A DNA stretch of 64,000 nt from Citromicrobium sp. (GTDB lineage Bacteria > Pseudomonadota > Alphaproteobacteria > Sphingomonadales > Sphingomonadaceae): contig PBYQ01000009.1 of NCBI GenBank assembly GCA_002729695.1, positions 9,248 through 73,247 of the forward strand, given 5' to 3'. This document shows, piece by piece, positions 1 to 7,874 of the stretch. The first letter of the stretch is position 1. Each line of letters opens with the position of its first letter. The translations under genes were made by a program, and so were the position numbers. The notes beneath the pieces are model-generated. The model made no database searches and had not been told where the DNA came from. It saw only the letters and a list, made by a program, of their open reading frames with translations.

Positions 1-216
1 TTCGGGGACAAGGTTACCTGTTTCGAGAACGCCTGTGCGCATCTTGGCATGCCGATGGACCAGGCGGAAATTGCCGATGGCTTCATCACCTGCCCGCATC
101 ATGGTTTCCGTTATGCGCTCGAAAGCGGTGAATGCCTGACGGCACCAGAAGTGCAATTGCAACCCCATGCCGTACGCGTCCGAGGGGATGCCATCGAACT
201 GAGGCTGACGCGATGA
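1..216 (+). CDS. Rieske [2Fe-2S] ferredoxin-like protein, 3' part only
   Basis: Frame 1 is open from the window edge to TGA at 214-216, leaving 71 residues of a protein that begins outside. Both halves of the Rieske cluster site are visible: CAHLG at fragment residues 12-16 and CPHHG at 31-35, so Cys12/His14 and Cys31/His34 would bind a [2Fe-2S] cluster. It resembles small soluble Rieske ferredoxins more than membrane bc1 subunits. Its stop overlaps the next start (ATGA at 213-216), so it belongs to the hydrogenase maturation operon. Inference: an electron carrier for the hydrogenase, comparable to the small Fe-S proteins encoded with some uptake hydrogenases. Confidence 0.85.
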   Translation, partial: FGDKVTCFENACAHLGMPMDQAEIADGFITCPHHGFRYALESGECLTAPEVQLQPHAVRVRGDAIELRLTR

Positions 217-1391
217 AAGTATCGCTCGCGCCCTCCTTCCGTCCGGTCAAAGCCGAAGGGACGCAAATCGCGGGGGCACCGCTGCTGGAAGAAGGCGGGC
301 CGCGCGTGGTACTCGGCTGGTCGCCGGGCGACGTTGCAACGCCGCTATCTCCCGCCGCTGCAAGCCTGTTCGGGCCGCGCGGTGTCTGCCTGCATCCTGA
401 TGGAACATTGTGGGTCGCGGATACCGGGCATCATCGGCTGCTGGGATGGCGAAAGATCCCACAATCGGACAATGAGCCTGCCGATATTCTGATCGGCCAA
501 CCGAGTTTCTGCCGCGAAGGCCGCAACGCCAAGGGGCCTCCCGGTCCTGCTACGCTCAATGTGCCGACTGGCCTGTGCGCATGGCGCGGCGGATTGGCCG
601 TGGCTGATGCCTGGAACCACCGCGTGCTGATCTGGCGCGAAGTGCCAACAGGCAATGGCCAGCCAGCCGATCTGGTGCTGGGTCAGGAGGATAGTGAATC
701 CGTTCTGGCCAATCGCGGCGCTGACCGTCCAACCTCGGCCAGCCTGCACTGGCCCTATGGCGTGGCCGAAGTGGCCGGCAGACTGGTCGTATGCGACAGC
801 GGCAACCGCCGCCTGCTCGTTTGGAGCGATCCTTCAGAAACCGGCCAGCCAGCCGATCTGGTGCTGGGCCAGCATGACTTCTCTACGCGCGACGAGAACG
901 CGGGCGGCGAAGTCACGGCGATGTCGATGCGGTGGCCGCATGGAGCCTGCTGGTGGAATGGCCATCTCGCGCTGGCAGACAGCGGCAACAACCGTGTGAT
1001 GCTGTGGCGTGGATTTCCAGAGCACAATGGCTCGCCTTGCGACGCAATTCTGGGACAGCGGGACACCGCACATTGCGATCACAATATGTCCTCCTACTAT
1101 CCCAGCGCGGCCAGTGTGAACATGCCCTATGCGACGGTTGAAGCCGGTGGCCAGCTGATTGTGGCCGATACCGCGAACTCGCGTCTGCTCGGCTGGGCAG
1201 ACAGCGCCACCGGCATTGCGGCGAACCAGCTTTGTGGTCAGCCGGACTTCGCCAGCAAGGGCGACAATCGCTGGGGCATGCCCGAACGAGACAGCCTGTG
1301 CTGGCCCTATGGCCTGTCAGCGCTGGGTGATCTGGTGGCGGTTGCCGATAGCGGCAACAATCGCGTCCTTTTGTGGAATCTGGCGCGGTGA
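213..1391 (+). CDS. NHL-repeat beta-propeller protein in the hydrogenase operon
   Basis: 392 residues from ATG 213, chosen because it overlaps the upstream stop; an in-frame ATG at 132 would run deep into the Rieske gene. Six repeated blade motifs are visible, for example VADTGHHRLLGW (near residue 68), VADAWNHRVLIW, VCDSGNRRLLVW, LADSGNNRVMLW, VADTANSRLLGW and VADSGNNRVLLW at the C-terminus. A second repeated element, LGQ followed by D, sits between most blades. This is the pattern of a six-bladed NHL propeller. No signal peptide is evident, so it is probably cytoplasmic. NHL genes occur beside some [NiFe]-hydrogenases, including high-affinity types, but their role is not settled; a scaffold for hydrogenase or Rieske partner is inference. 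Confidence 0.85.
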   Translation: MKVSLAPSFRPVKAEGTQIAGAPLLEEGGPRVVLGWSPGDVATPLSPAAASLFGPRGVCLHPDGTLWVADTGHHRLLGWRKIPQSDNEPADILIGQPSFCREGRNAKGPPGPATLNVPTGLCAWRGGLAVADAWNHRVLIWREVPTGNGQPADLVLGQEDSESVLANRGADRPTSASLHWPYGVAEVAGRLVVCDSGNRRLLVWSDPSETGQPADLVLGQHDFSTRDENAGGEVTAMSMRWPHGACWWNGHLALADSGNNRVMLWRGFPEHNGSPCDAILGQRDTAHCDHNMSSYYPSAASVNMPYATVEAGGQLIVADTANSRLLGWADSATGIAANQLCGQPDFASKGDNRWGMPERDSLCWPYGLSALGDLVAVADSGNNRVLLWNLAR

Positions 1392-3754
1392 CCGGCGAAC
1401 GCCTTTTGGTACGCGGCCAGGTGCAGGGCGTAGGCTTCCGGCCCACTGTATGGCGGGTTGCACGCGAGCTTGAGCTAACCGGTGATGTGCGCAACACCAG
1501 CAGCGGGGTTGAAATTCGCCTTTGGGGCGAAGCGGTGTCGCGCTTTGAAAGCGAACTGCGCGCGGCGCTGCCTGCATTGGCGCGGATTGATGCGATAGAA
1601 CGCGTGGCAATTGATGCTGTGCGGCCCGAGAGCTTCGTTATCGGTGCATCGGAAGGTGACGGCATGCGCGGGGCTGTAACGCCCGATGCGGCAATCTGCT
1701 CCGCCTGCCTTGAAGAAGTGCGCGATCCTTTCGAGCGTCGCTATCGCTACCCCTTTACCAATTGTACCGAATGCGGGCCGCGTTTCTCGATTATCGAGAC
1801 CGGCCCCTATGATCGTGCCCGCACGACCATGAGAGGTTTCGCGATGTGCCCGGAATGCGGAGAGCAATATTCCGATCCGACAGACCGGCGCTTCCATGCC
1901 CAACCTATCGCGTGCCATGTTTGCGGACCGCGCGCATGGATCGAGCGCCTTGGCCCCGGTACTGTTAATCACGAAGCCTTTTCGATGATGGACGACGTGG
2001 ATGCCGCAGGCGGCATGCTGATGAACGGGCATATCGTCGCCATCAAGGGGCTTGGCGGCTTTCATCTCGCCTGTGATGCCACCCGCGCGGAGGTGGTGGC
2101 CGATCTGCGTATGCGAAAACGGCGCAGGGGCAAGGCCTTTGCCCTGATGGCGCGCGATCTGGACGTTATCCGCCGTTATGCCGAATTCTCGGATCAGGAA
2201 GCCGAACTGCTGGCATCGCCTGAAGCGCCGATCGTGTTGCTGCGCGCATCGGGGGAGCCGCTGGCTGAAGCGGTGGCGCCGGGGCTGGACCGGATCGGCT
2301 TCATGCTGCCTCACACCCCGCTGCATCACCTGCTGTTGCGGCGGATGAAGCGCCCGGTGGTGATGACTTCGGGCAATCTCTCAGGCCGCCCGCAATGTAC
2401 CTCTAACGAGCAGGCCCGTGCCGAACTGGAAGGCATTGCCGAATTTGCGCTGATGCACGACCGGCACATTGCCAACCGGATCGACGACAGCGTTACGCGG
2501 GTCGATCTGGGCCGGGTCCGGCTGCTGCGCCGCGCGCGCGGCTACGCCCCCAGAGCTATCGACTTGCCCACCGGCTTTCCGCGCGACCTCTCGCTGCTGG
2601 CCATGGGTGCGGAGCTCAAGAACAGCTTCTGTCTGGTGCGCGATGGCGAAGCTGTGCTGAGCCAGCACATGGGCGATCTGGAGGATGCGGCCACCGAAGA
2701 TGATGTGCGCCGCAACCTCGATCTTTATACCCAGCTCTACGACCATCAGCCAGCGGCAATCGCGGTGGACGCGCATCCCGAATATCTTTCGACCAAGCAT
2801 GGGCGCGAAATCGCGGATGGACGACCGGTGATCGCGGTACAGCATCACCACGCCCATATCGCCGCCTGTCTGGCCGAAAACGGCCGCTCGCTCGATGCCG
2901 CCCCTGCACTGGGAATTGCGCTTGACGGTCTGGGCCTGGGTGATGACGGCACGATCTGGGGCGGTGAGTTCCTGATCTGCGATTATCGCGGATACCGTCG
3001 TGCCGGGATGCTCAAGCCGGTCGCACTACCGGGTGGGACTGCGGCGATCCGCGAACCCTGGCGCAATGCCTATGCCCATTTGATGGCGCAGATGGGCTGG
3101 GCCGAATTCGCGATGAATTTCGCTGACCTGCCATTGTTTGCCCGCCTTTCCGCCATGCCGCGATCCACGATCGATGCGATGATCGCCAGCGGCACCAATA
3201 GCCCACTTTCTTCCTCATGCGGGCGGTTGTTCGATGCCGCAGCGGCGATCTGCGGTCTCGCCTGGGATCGGCAGGAATATGAAGGACAGGCAGCCATGTT
3301 GCTGGAAGCAGCAATCGATCCGGCGGCGCTGAATGAGCCGGACGATCTGGCCTATCCTTTTTCCATTCCGTTGCTGGGCGGGCGTGGGCTTCCCTATGTT
3401 GAACCGCTCGCCGTGTGGCGGGCGATGCTGGGTGACCTGCTGCTGAATACGCCGGTTGGGGTGATGTGCGCGCGGTTCCATCGCGGCCTCGCACGGTCTG
3501 TTGTGGCCATGGCGCAGCGCCTGACCGCAGACGATGGCCCTGATACTGTGGCCCTGTCTGGCGGCTGTTTCCAGAACGCCACGCTGTTCCGCCTGGTCCA
3601 TGAAGGATTGGAACAGCTGGGGCTCAACGTCCTCAGCCACTCGAGAGTGCCCGCCAATGATGGCGGTCTGGCTTTGGGGCAGGCCGCTGTGGCCATGGCC
3701 CATTTGCACGAAGCGACCGCGGAAACCGAAAATGGGAGAGAAGTATGTGCTTAG
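1388..3754 (+). CDS. hypF: Carbamoyltransferase HypF, [NiFe]-hydrogenase maturation
   Basis: 788 residues, normal for HypF. It makes the thiocarboxamide on HypE from carbamoyl phosphate, the precursor of the active-site CN ligands. Domains in order: acylphosphatase (VQGVGFRP near residue 13, VRNTSSG near 35), two zinc-finger pairs (CSAC/CTEC and CPEC/CHVC, about residues 100-180), a YrdC-like domain (KGLGGFHLACDA, KRRRGKAFALM), and a Kae1-like C-terminal domain (HHHAHIAACLAENG, LSGGCFQNATLF). GTG at 1388 is preferred because it forms a GTGA overlap with the NHL stop; ATG 1373 is the alternative. The end overlaps hypC by 10 nt. All expected motifs are present. Confidence 0.97.
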   Translation: MTGERLLVRGQVQGVGFRPTVWRVARELELTGDVRNTSSGVEIRLWGEAVSRFESELRAALPALARIDAIERVAIDAVRPESFVIGASEGDGMRGAVTPDAAICSACLEEVRDPFERRYRYPFTNCTECGPRFSIIETGPYDRARTTMRGFAMCPECGEQYSDPTDRRFHAQPIACHVCGPRAWIERLGPGTVNHEAFSMMDDVDAAGGMLMNGHIVAIKGLGGFHLACDATRAEVVADLRMRKRRRGKAFALMARDLDVIRRYAEFSDQEAELLASPEAPIVLLRASGEPLAEAVAPGLDRIGFMLPHTPLHHLLLRRMKRPVVMTSGNLSGRPQCTSNEQARAELEGIAEFALMHDRHIANRIDDSVTRVDLGRVRLLRRARGYAPRAIDLPTGFPRDLSLLAMGAELKNSFCLVRDGEAVLSQHMGDLEDAATEDDVRRNLDLYTQLYDHQPAAIAVDAHPEYLSTKHGREIADGRPVIAVQHHHAHIAACLAENGRSLDAAPALGIALDGLGLGDDGTIWGGEFLICDYRGYRRAGMLKPVALPGGTAAIREPWRNAYAHLMAQMGWAEFAMNFADLPLFARLSAMPRSTIDAMIASGTNSPLSSSCGRLFDAAAAICGLAWDRQEYEGQAAMLLEAAIDPAALNEPDDLAYPFSIPLLGGRGLPYVEPLAVWRAMLGDLLLNTPVGVMCARFHRGLARSVVAMAQRLTADDGPDTVALSGGCFQNATLFRLVHEGLEQLGLNVLSHSRVPANDGGLALGQAAVAMAHLHEATAETENGREVCA

Positions 3755-4041
3755 GTATTCCGGGGCAGATCGTGGAGATCACCGATGCCGGGCGCAAGCT
3801 GGGCGTGGCCAATGTCTCCGGCGTGCGGCGCCCGGTCAACCTCGCCTGCGTTATTGGCGAAGGCAGTGTCGAAGACCTGATCGGCACATGGGTGCTGATC
3901 CATGTCGGATTTGCCATGAGCAAGATTGACGAGGATCAGGCGGCCGAAACACTGCGCATCCTGACCGAGCTGGGAGAGGCGCAGCAGGAACTTGCAGCCA
4001 TGCGCGACGGCGATCGCGCGTTGGGAGACGCGCAGTGGTGA
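3745..4041 (+). CDS. hypC: Hydrogenase maturation chaperone HypC/HybG family
   Basis: 98 residues, a usual HypC length. It begins MCLGIPGQIVEI, with the essential Cys2 that binds the iron fragment and the large-subunit precursor. HypC pairs with HypD while the Fe(CN)2CO group is assembled and then delivers it to apo-hydrogenase. The first half forms the OB-like barrel and the C-terminal third is helical (QAAETLRILTELGEA). The start lies inside the end of hypF (10-nt overlap), with GGGAGAG about 6 nt upstream. It is followed by the isomerase gene and not directly by hypD, which is atypical. Confidence 0.96.
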   Translation: MCLGIPGQIVEITDAGRKLGVANVSGVRRPVNLACVIGEGSVEDLIGTWVLIHVGFAMSKIDEDQAAETLRILTELGEAQQELAAMRDGDRALGDAQW

Positions 4042-4721
4042 CCACTGGCCCTGCCTTGAATGCGCTTTATCCGCATATGCGCAGAGGTGGCGAACAGCTC
4101 CGTGCCTCGGCGCAAAGCCTGCGCCATTCGGTTGAAAGCAAGGCTCGGGACCACACTGAGGTGTTCGGCAAGTTTTTTGCAGAACAGGCAGACGAACTGG
4201 TCGCCGCCGCGACCACGCTGGCCGCAAGCTATCGCCAGGGCGGACGCCTGCTGGCCATGGGCAATGGCGGATCGAGCTGTGATGCCGCGCATGTCGCGGT
4301 GGAGTTTCTCCATCCAGTGACCGCCGGAAGGCCGGCGCTGGGTGCGATCAACCTCGCGGCCGATGTCGCGATGCTGACGGCAGTCGGTAATGATGTCGGA
4401 CAGGACCATGTGTTCGTGCGTCCGCTGATTGCCCACGGGCGGCACGGTGATTGCCTGATCGGCTTTTCGACCAGCGGCAATTCCGCAAACCTCATCCGGG
4501 CTTTTGCCAAGGCGCGGGAGATGGGCATTGCCACGATCGGCCTGGCGGGTGGTGACGGGGGCGAGATGGCCCGCGCCGGACTGGATCATCTGCTGGTGGT
4601 CCCAACAGGCTCGATCCACCGGGTGCAGGAATGCCACCTCGCGGCCTATCACATCCTCTGGGACCTGACCCACACGCTGCTAGCCAATGACCGGGCCGCA
4701 CCGCTGGAGGCAGGCGCATGA
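4038..4721 (+). CDS. GmhA-like SIS-domain phosphosugar isomerase inside the hyp operon
   Basis: About 227 residues. It shows a SIS fold resembling phosphoheptose isomerase GmhA: GNGGSSCDAAHVAVEFLHP (about residue 75), the sugar-phosphate loop FSTSGNSANLIRA (about 145), and a C-terminal helix with VQECHLAAYHILWDL carrying the Gln/Glu/His set that GmhA uses for zinc and catalysis. GTG 4038 gives a GTGA overlap with hypC; GTG 4035 is the alternative. The 3' end overlaps hypD by 4 nt. No heptose genes are nearby, so LPS heptose synthesis is unlikely to be its job. Position between hypC and hypD suggests a role with the hydrogenase; the substrate is unknown. Confidence 0.9.
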   Translation: MTTGPALNALYPHMRRGGEQLRASAQSLRHSVESKARDHTEVFGKFFAEQADELVAAATTLAASYRQGGRLLAMGNGGSSCDAAHVAVEFLHPVTAGRPALGAINLAADVAMLTAVGNDVGQDHVFVRPLIAHGRHGDCLIGFSTSGNSANLIRAFAKAREMGIATIGLAGGDGGEMARAGLDHLLVVPTGSIHRVQECHLAAYHILWDLTHTLLANDRAAPLEAGA

Positions 4722-5851
4722 AGTATGTCGACGAATTCCGCGATCCGGTTCGCGCCGGTGTCCTGCTCAAGGAAATCGAGGCCCTGACTGCACAGATCAT
4801 GGCCGGGCGCGATCGCCCGGTCGTCATCATGGAAGTGTGCGGCGGCCACACGCATTCGATCTTCCGATACGGCATCGAGAAGATGCTTCCGCCGGAAATC
4901 GAGTTTGCCCATGGGCCGGGCTGTCCGGTTTGCGTGTTGCCGATGGGCCGGGTCGATGATTGCGTGGAACTGGCTATGAAGCCGGAGGTGATCTTCACTA
5001 CGTTTGGTGATGCCATGCGCGTGCCGGGATCGCGGCTCAGCCTGCTAGGCGCAAAGGCCGAAGGGGCCGATGTGCGGATGGTCTATTCACCACTCGATGC
5101 CCTCGCGCTGGCCCGTGCGAACCCGGACCGCGAAGTGGTTTTCTTCGGCCTCGGCTTCGAGACGACGATGCCCTCCACAGCCCTGACAATCCTGCAGGCC
5201 CAGGCAGAAGGGATCGGCAATTCCTCGCTGTTCTGCAACCACATCACCATCATCCCCACGATCAAGGCGATCCTCGATTCACCCGATATGGGGATCGATG
5301 GCTTTCTCGGGCCGGGCCATGTCTCGATGGTCATCGGCACTGATCCCTATGACTTCATCGCACGCGACTACCACCGTCCGCTGGTGGTCGCCGGCTTCGA
5401 ACCGCTCGACGTATTGCATTCGGTTTGGATGGTGCTTCGGCAGATGGCCGAAGGCCGGGCGGAGATCGAAAACCAGTATGACCGGATTGTGCCACGCCAT
5501 GGCAATGAAGCTTCGCTGGCTGCGGTTACGGAAGTATTCGAACTGCGGGAATTCTTCGAATGGCGCGGGCTGGGCTCGATCGACCATTCTGGCGTCCAGA
5601 TTCGCGAGGCCTATGCGGCCTGGGATGCTGAGCGAAAATTTGCCGTTGCATCGCCTAGCATTCCGGATCCCAAGGCTTGCCAGTGCGGCGAAGTGCTGAA
5701 AGGCGCGATCAAGCCATGGCAGTGCAAGCTGTTCGGTCGGTCGTGCACACCGGAAACACCGATGGGTGCCCTGATGGTTTCGTCTGAAGGAGCATGTGCC
5801 GCCTATTATCAGTATGGCGGGATCGATGCGGTGCCGGAGCCAGCGCAATGA
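4718..5851 (+). CDS. hypD: Hydrogenase maturation protein HypD
   Basis: 377 residues, standard size. HypD carries a [4Fe-4S] cluster and, with HypC, is the scaffold on which cyanide and CO are attached to iron. Visible hallmarks: MEVCGGHTHSIFRYG (near residue 40), HGPGCPVC (near 66), the GLGFETTMPST region, GFLGPGHVSMVIG, and the C-terminal cluster site CQCGEVLKG ... CKLFGRSCTP with the conserved cysteines. The start ATG overlaps the SIS stop (ATGA) and the stop overlaps hypE in the same way, so translation is probably coupled. No missing residues were noticed. Confidence 0.97.
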   Translation: MKYVDEFRDPVRAGVLLKEIEALTAQIMAGRDRPVVIMEVCGGHTHSIFRYGIEKMLPPEIEFAHGPGCPVCVLPMGRVDDCVELAMKPEVIFTTFGDAMRVPGSRLSLLGAKAEGADVRMVYSPLDALALARANPDREVVFFGLGFETTMPSTALTILQAQAEGIGNSSLFCNHITIIPTIKAILDSPDMGIDGFLGPGHVSMVIGTDPYDFIARDYHRPLVVAGFEPLDVLHSVWMVLRQMAEGRAEIENQYDRIVPRHGNEASLAAVTEVFELREFFEWRGLGSIDHSGVQIREAYAAWDAERKFAVASPSIPDPKACQCGEVLKGAIKPWQCKLFGRSCTPETPMGALMVSSEGACAAYYQYGGIDAVPEPAQ

Positions 5852-6897
5852 ACGCTGTAACTCCCACTGGCAACGGACGGCTGCGAGCGGAGCGGGTGAC
5901 GCTGGCGCATGGCGGTGGCGGCAAGGCCATGCGGGATCTGATCGAGGATGTGTTTACCTCGGTTTTCGAACCCGACGGGTTGGAAGACCAGGCGCGGTTG
6001 AGCCACGAAATGTTGGCCGTGGAGGGTGCCCGGCTGGCCTTCACCACGGACAGTTTCGTAGTGCAGCCGCTCGAGTTCCCCGGTGGCGATATCGGCAAGA
6101 TTGCGGTTTGCGGCACAGTTAACGACCTTACCGTCGGCGGCGCGCAACCGCTGTGGCTGTCGGCGGCCTTTATCATTGAGGAAGGCACCGAAGTCGCCTT
6201 GCTACGCCGCGTGGCAGCGGCCATGCGTAGGGCGGCCGACGAGGCCGGTGTGCGGATCGTGACCGGCGATACCAAGGTGGTTGAGCGCGGTGCTGCCGAT
6301 ACGCTTTTCGTCACCACTTCCGGAGTGGGAGTCATCCCTGCTGGACGCGAACTTGCCGCGGAGAAAGTTCGCGCGGGCGATGTCGCGCTGGTCAACGGTG
6401 TATTGGGTGATCATGGCGCCGCCATTCTGGCCGCGCGTGGAGACATGGCTTTCGAGGCGGATATTCGTTCGGATTGCCGCCCGCTCAATCACCTGATGGA
6501 AGCGGTGATCGAAGCCGCACCGGGTGTGCGCTGTGCGCGGGATGCCACCAGAGGAGGCCTGGCCAGCGCACTCAACGAAATATCGCAAGCCTCGGCCATC
6601 GGGATCGAGATCGACGAGGCCAGATTGCCAATGAGGGCCGAGGTCAAGGGCGTGTGCGAACTGCTCGGGCTTGATCCACTCTATCTCGCCAATGAAGGGG
6701 CGCTGGTGCTGTTCGTTCCAGAGGAGCAGGCGGAAGCTGCGCTGGCAGCCATGCGCTCAACCGAGGCAGGGCGCGATGCAGCCATTATCGGGCGCGCGGC
6801 AGAGATGCGCAGCCCGCGCGTGGTCATGCATAGCCTGTTCGGCGGAAGCCGGATCGTCGACATGCTGGTCGGCGAGCAACTGCCGCGTATCTGCTGA
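5848..6897 (+). CDS. hypE: Hydrogenase maturation protein HypE, dehydrating synthetase
   Basis: 349 residues from ATG 5848, which overlaps the hypD stop; the upstream in-frame ATG at 5794 would extend into hypD and is not needed. HypE receives the carbamoyl group from HypF on its C-terminal cysteine and dehydrates it to thiocyanate using ATP. Seen here: the N-terminal LAHGGGGKAMRDLI, the PurM-like ATP-binding segments TTDSFVVQPLEFPGGDIGK and VCGTVNDLTVGGAQP, DATRGGLASALNEI, and the obligatory tail ending PRIC with the terminal cysteine intact. Confidence 0.97.
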   Translation: MNAVTPTGNGRLRAERVTLAHGGGGKAMRDLIEDVFTSVFEPDGLEDQARLSHEMLAVEGARLAFTTDSFVVQPLEFPGGDIGKIAVCGTVNDLTVGGAQPLWLSAAFIIEEGTEVALLRRVAAAMRRAADEAGVRIVTGDTKVVERGAADTLFVTTSGVGVIPAGRELAAEKVRAGDVALVNGVLGDHGAAILAARGDMAFEADIRSDCRPLNHLMEAVIEAAPGVRCARDATRGGLASALNEISQASAIGIEIDEARLPMRAEVKGVCELLGLDPLYLANEGALVLFVPEEQAEAALAAMRSTEAGRDAAIIGRAAEMRSPRVVMHSLFGGSRIVDMLVGEQLPRIC

Positions 6898-6912
6898 GGG
6901 AGAAGACCTGCC

Positions 6913-7632
6913 ATGCAACTCTCGTTGATCGCCCTGGGTTTCCTTGCCGGAATGGGCCATGCGCTCGAACCCGATCACCTCGCCGCAGTCGGTGCCATGG
7001 CCACGGGACGGAATTCGCGCCGGTCGATGGTGCTGCGGGGTGCTGCGTGGGGGCTAGGGCATACGCTCACCCTGCTCGCGATCTGTTCTGCAGTGATCCT
7101 GCTGGGCATGGCATTGACAGGCCGCACGGCAGCCCTTCTGGAGAGCGCCGTTGGCTTCATGCTGATTCTGCTGGGGGGTGATGTACTTTGGCGGATGCGC
7201 AAGGCACGGGTGCATTTCCACCTGCACGATCATTCCGATGGCGAACGTCATTTTCATGCTCACAGCCATCTTGGCGAACGGGCGCCCCATGATGCGAGCC
7301 GCCACGAACACTCTCACCCCCACAAGTTTCCCTTGAAAGCGCTGGCTGTCGGGCTGGTGCATGGCGCGGCAGGATCGGCTGCCCTGCTTACCCTGGCAGT
7401 CGCTTCGGTTGGTGATCCTCTGCTGGCGGTTATCTATGTCCTGCTGTTCGGAGTTGGCTCAATTGCAGGAATGGCTGCGCTCAGCTTTATCGCCTCCTGG
7501 CCGCTTGGCTATGCAGAGCGTGTTGCCTTGCGACTTCATCGAGCGCTGAATCTGTCGTTGGCTGTGCTGGCACTTGGCCTGGGATTGCACACGATCTACG
7601 CCAACCTGTCTGGCGTGTTGGGGGCGGCCTGA
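6913..7632 (+). CDS. NiCoT/UreH-type nickel permease with His-rich loop
   Basis: 239 residues, mostly hydrophobic with about six membrane segments. The first segment contains GHALEPDHLAAVG, the HX4DH signature of nickel/cobalt permeases. The central loop (about residues 97-140) is rich in histidine (HFHLHDHSDGERHFHAHSH, then HEHSHPH), as expected of a metal-gathering loop. The segment VHGAAGSAALLTLAV resembles the second conserved motif of the UreH-like branch. It lies 15 nt after hypE behind a GGGAGAAGACC ribosome site and overlaps hypA by 1 nt, which supports nickel supply for hydrogenase. Cobalt transport cannot be excluded from sequence alone. Confidence 0.88.
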   Translation: MQLSLIALGFLAGMGHALEPDHLAAVGAMATGRNSRRSMVLRGAAWGLGHTLTLLAICSAVILLGMALTGRTAALLESAVGFMLILLGGDVLWRMRKARVHFHLHDHSDGERHFHAHSHLGERAPHDASRHEHSHPHKFPLKALAVGLVHGAAGSAALLTLAVASVGDPLLAVIYVLLFGVGSIAGMAALSFIASWPLGYAERVALRLHRALNLSLAVLALGLGLHTIYANLSGVLGAA

Positions 7633-7874
7633 TGCACGAGCTGTCTCTTGCCCGGAATATTGTCGCCATTGTTGGTGATCACGCGCAGGGTCGGCGGGTG
7701 TCGCGTGTGCGCCTGGCAGTCGGCCCCTATGCCTGCGTAGAGCGCGAGGCGATCCGATTTTCATTCGAGGTGGCGAGCGAAGGTACGCTGCTCGAGAAGG
7801 CTGCACTCGAATTTCTGGAAGGCGAGACCGACCAGTTCATCATCAAGGATTTCGATATGGAGGAAATGGCCTGA
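7632..7874 (+). CDS. hypA: Shortened HypA-like nickel chaperone lacking the zinc ribbon
   Basis: 80 residues against about 113 for normal HypA. The N-terminus [14 protein letters not shown] keeps His2 and Glu3 used for nickel binding, and the [27 protein letters not shown] segment matches HypA. Normally a zinc ribbon with two CxxC pairs follows and then a short closing strand. Here the sequence goes from ALEFLEGE straight to a closing strand-like end ([13 protein letters not shown]); the only cysteine in the protein is Cys36. The reading frame is clean and overlaps both neighbours by 1 nt, so this is an internal loss and not a frameshift. It probably still delivers nickel with HypB, without the zinc-dependent switch. 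Confidence 0.88.
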   Translation: MHELSLARNIVAIVGDHAQGRRVSRVRLAVGPYACVEREAIRFSFEVASEGTLLEKAALEFLEGETDQFIIKDFDMEEMA

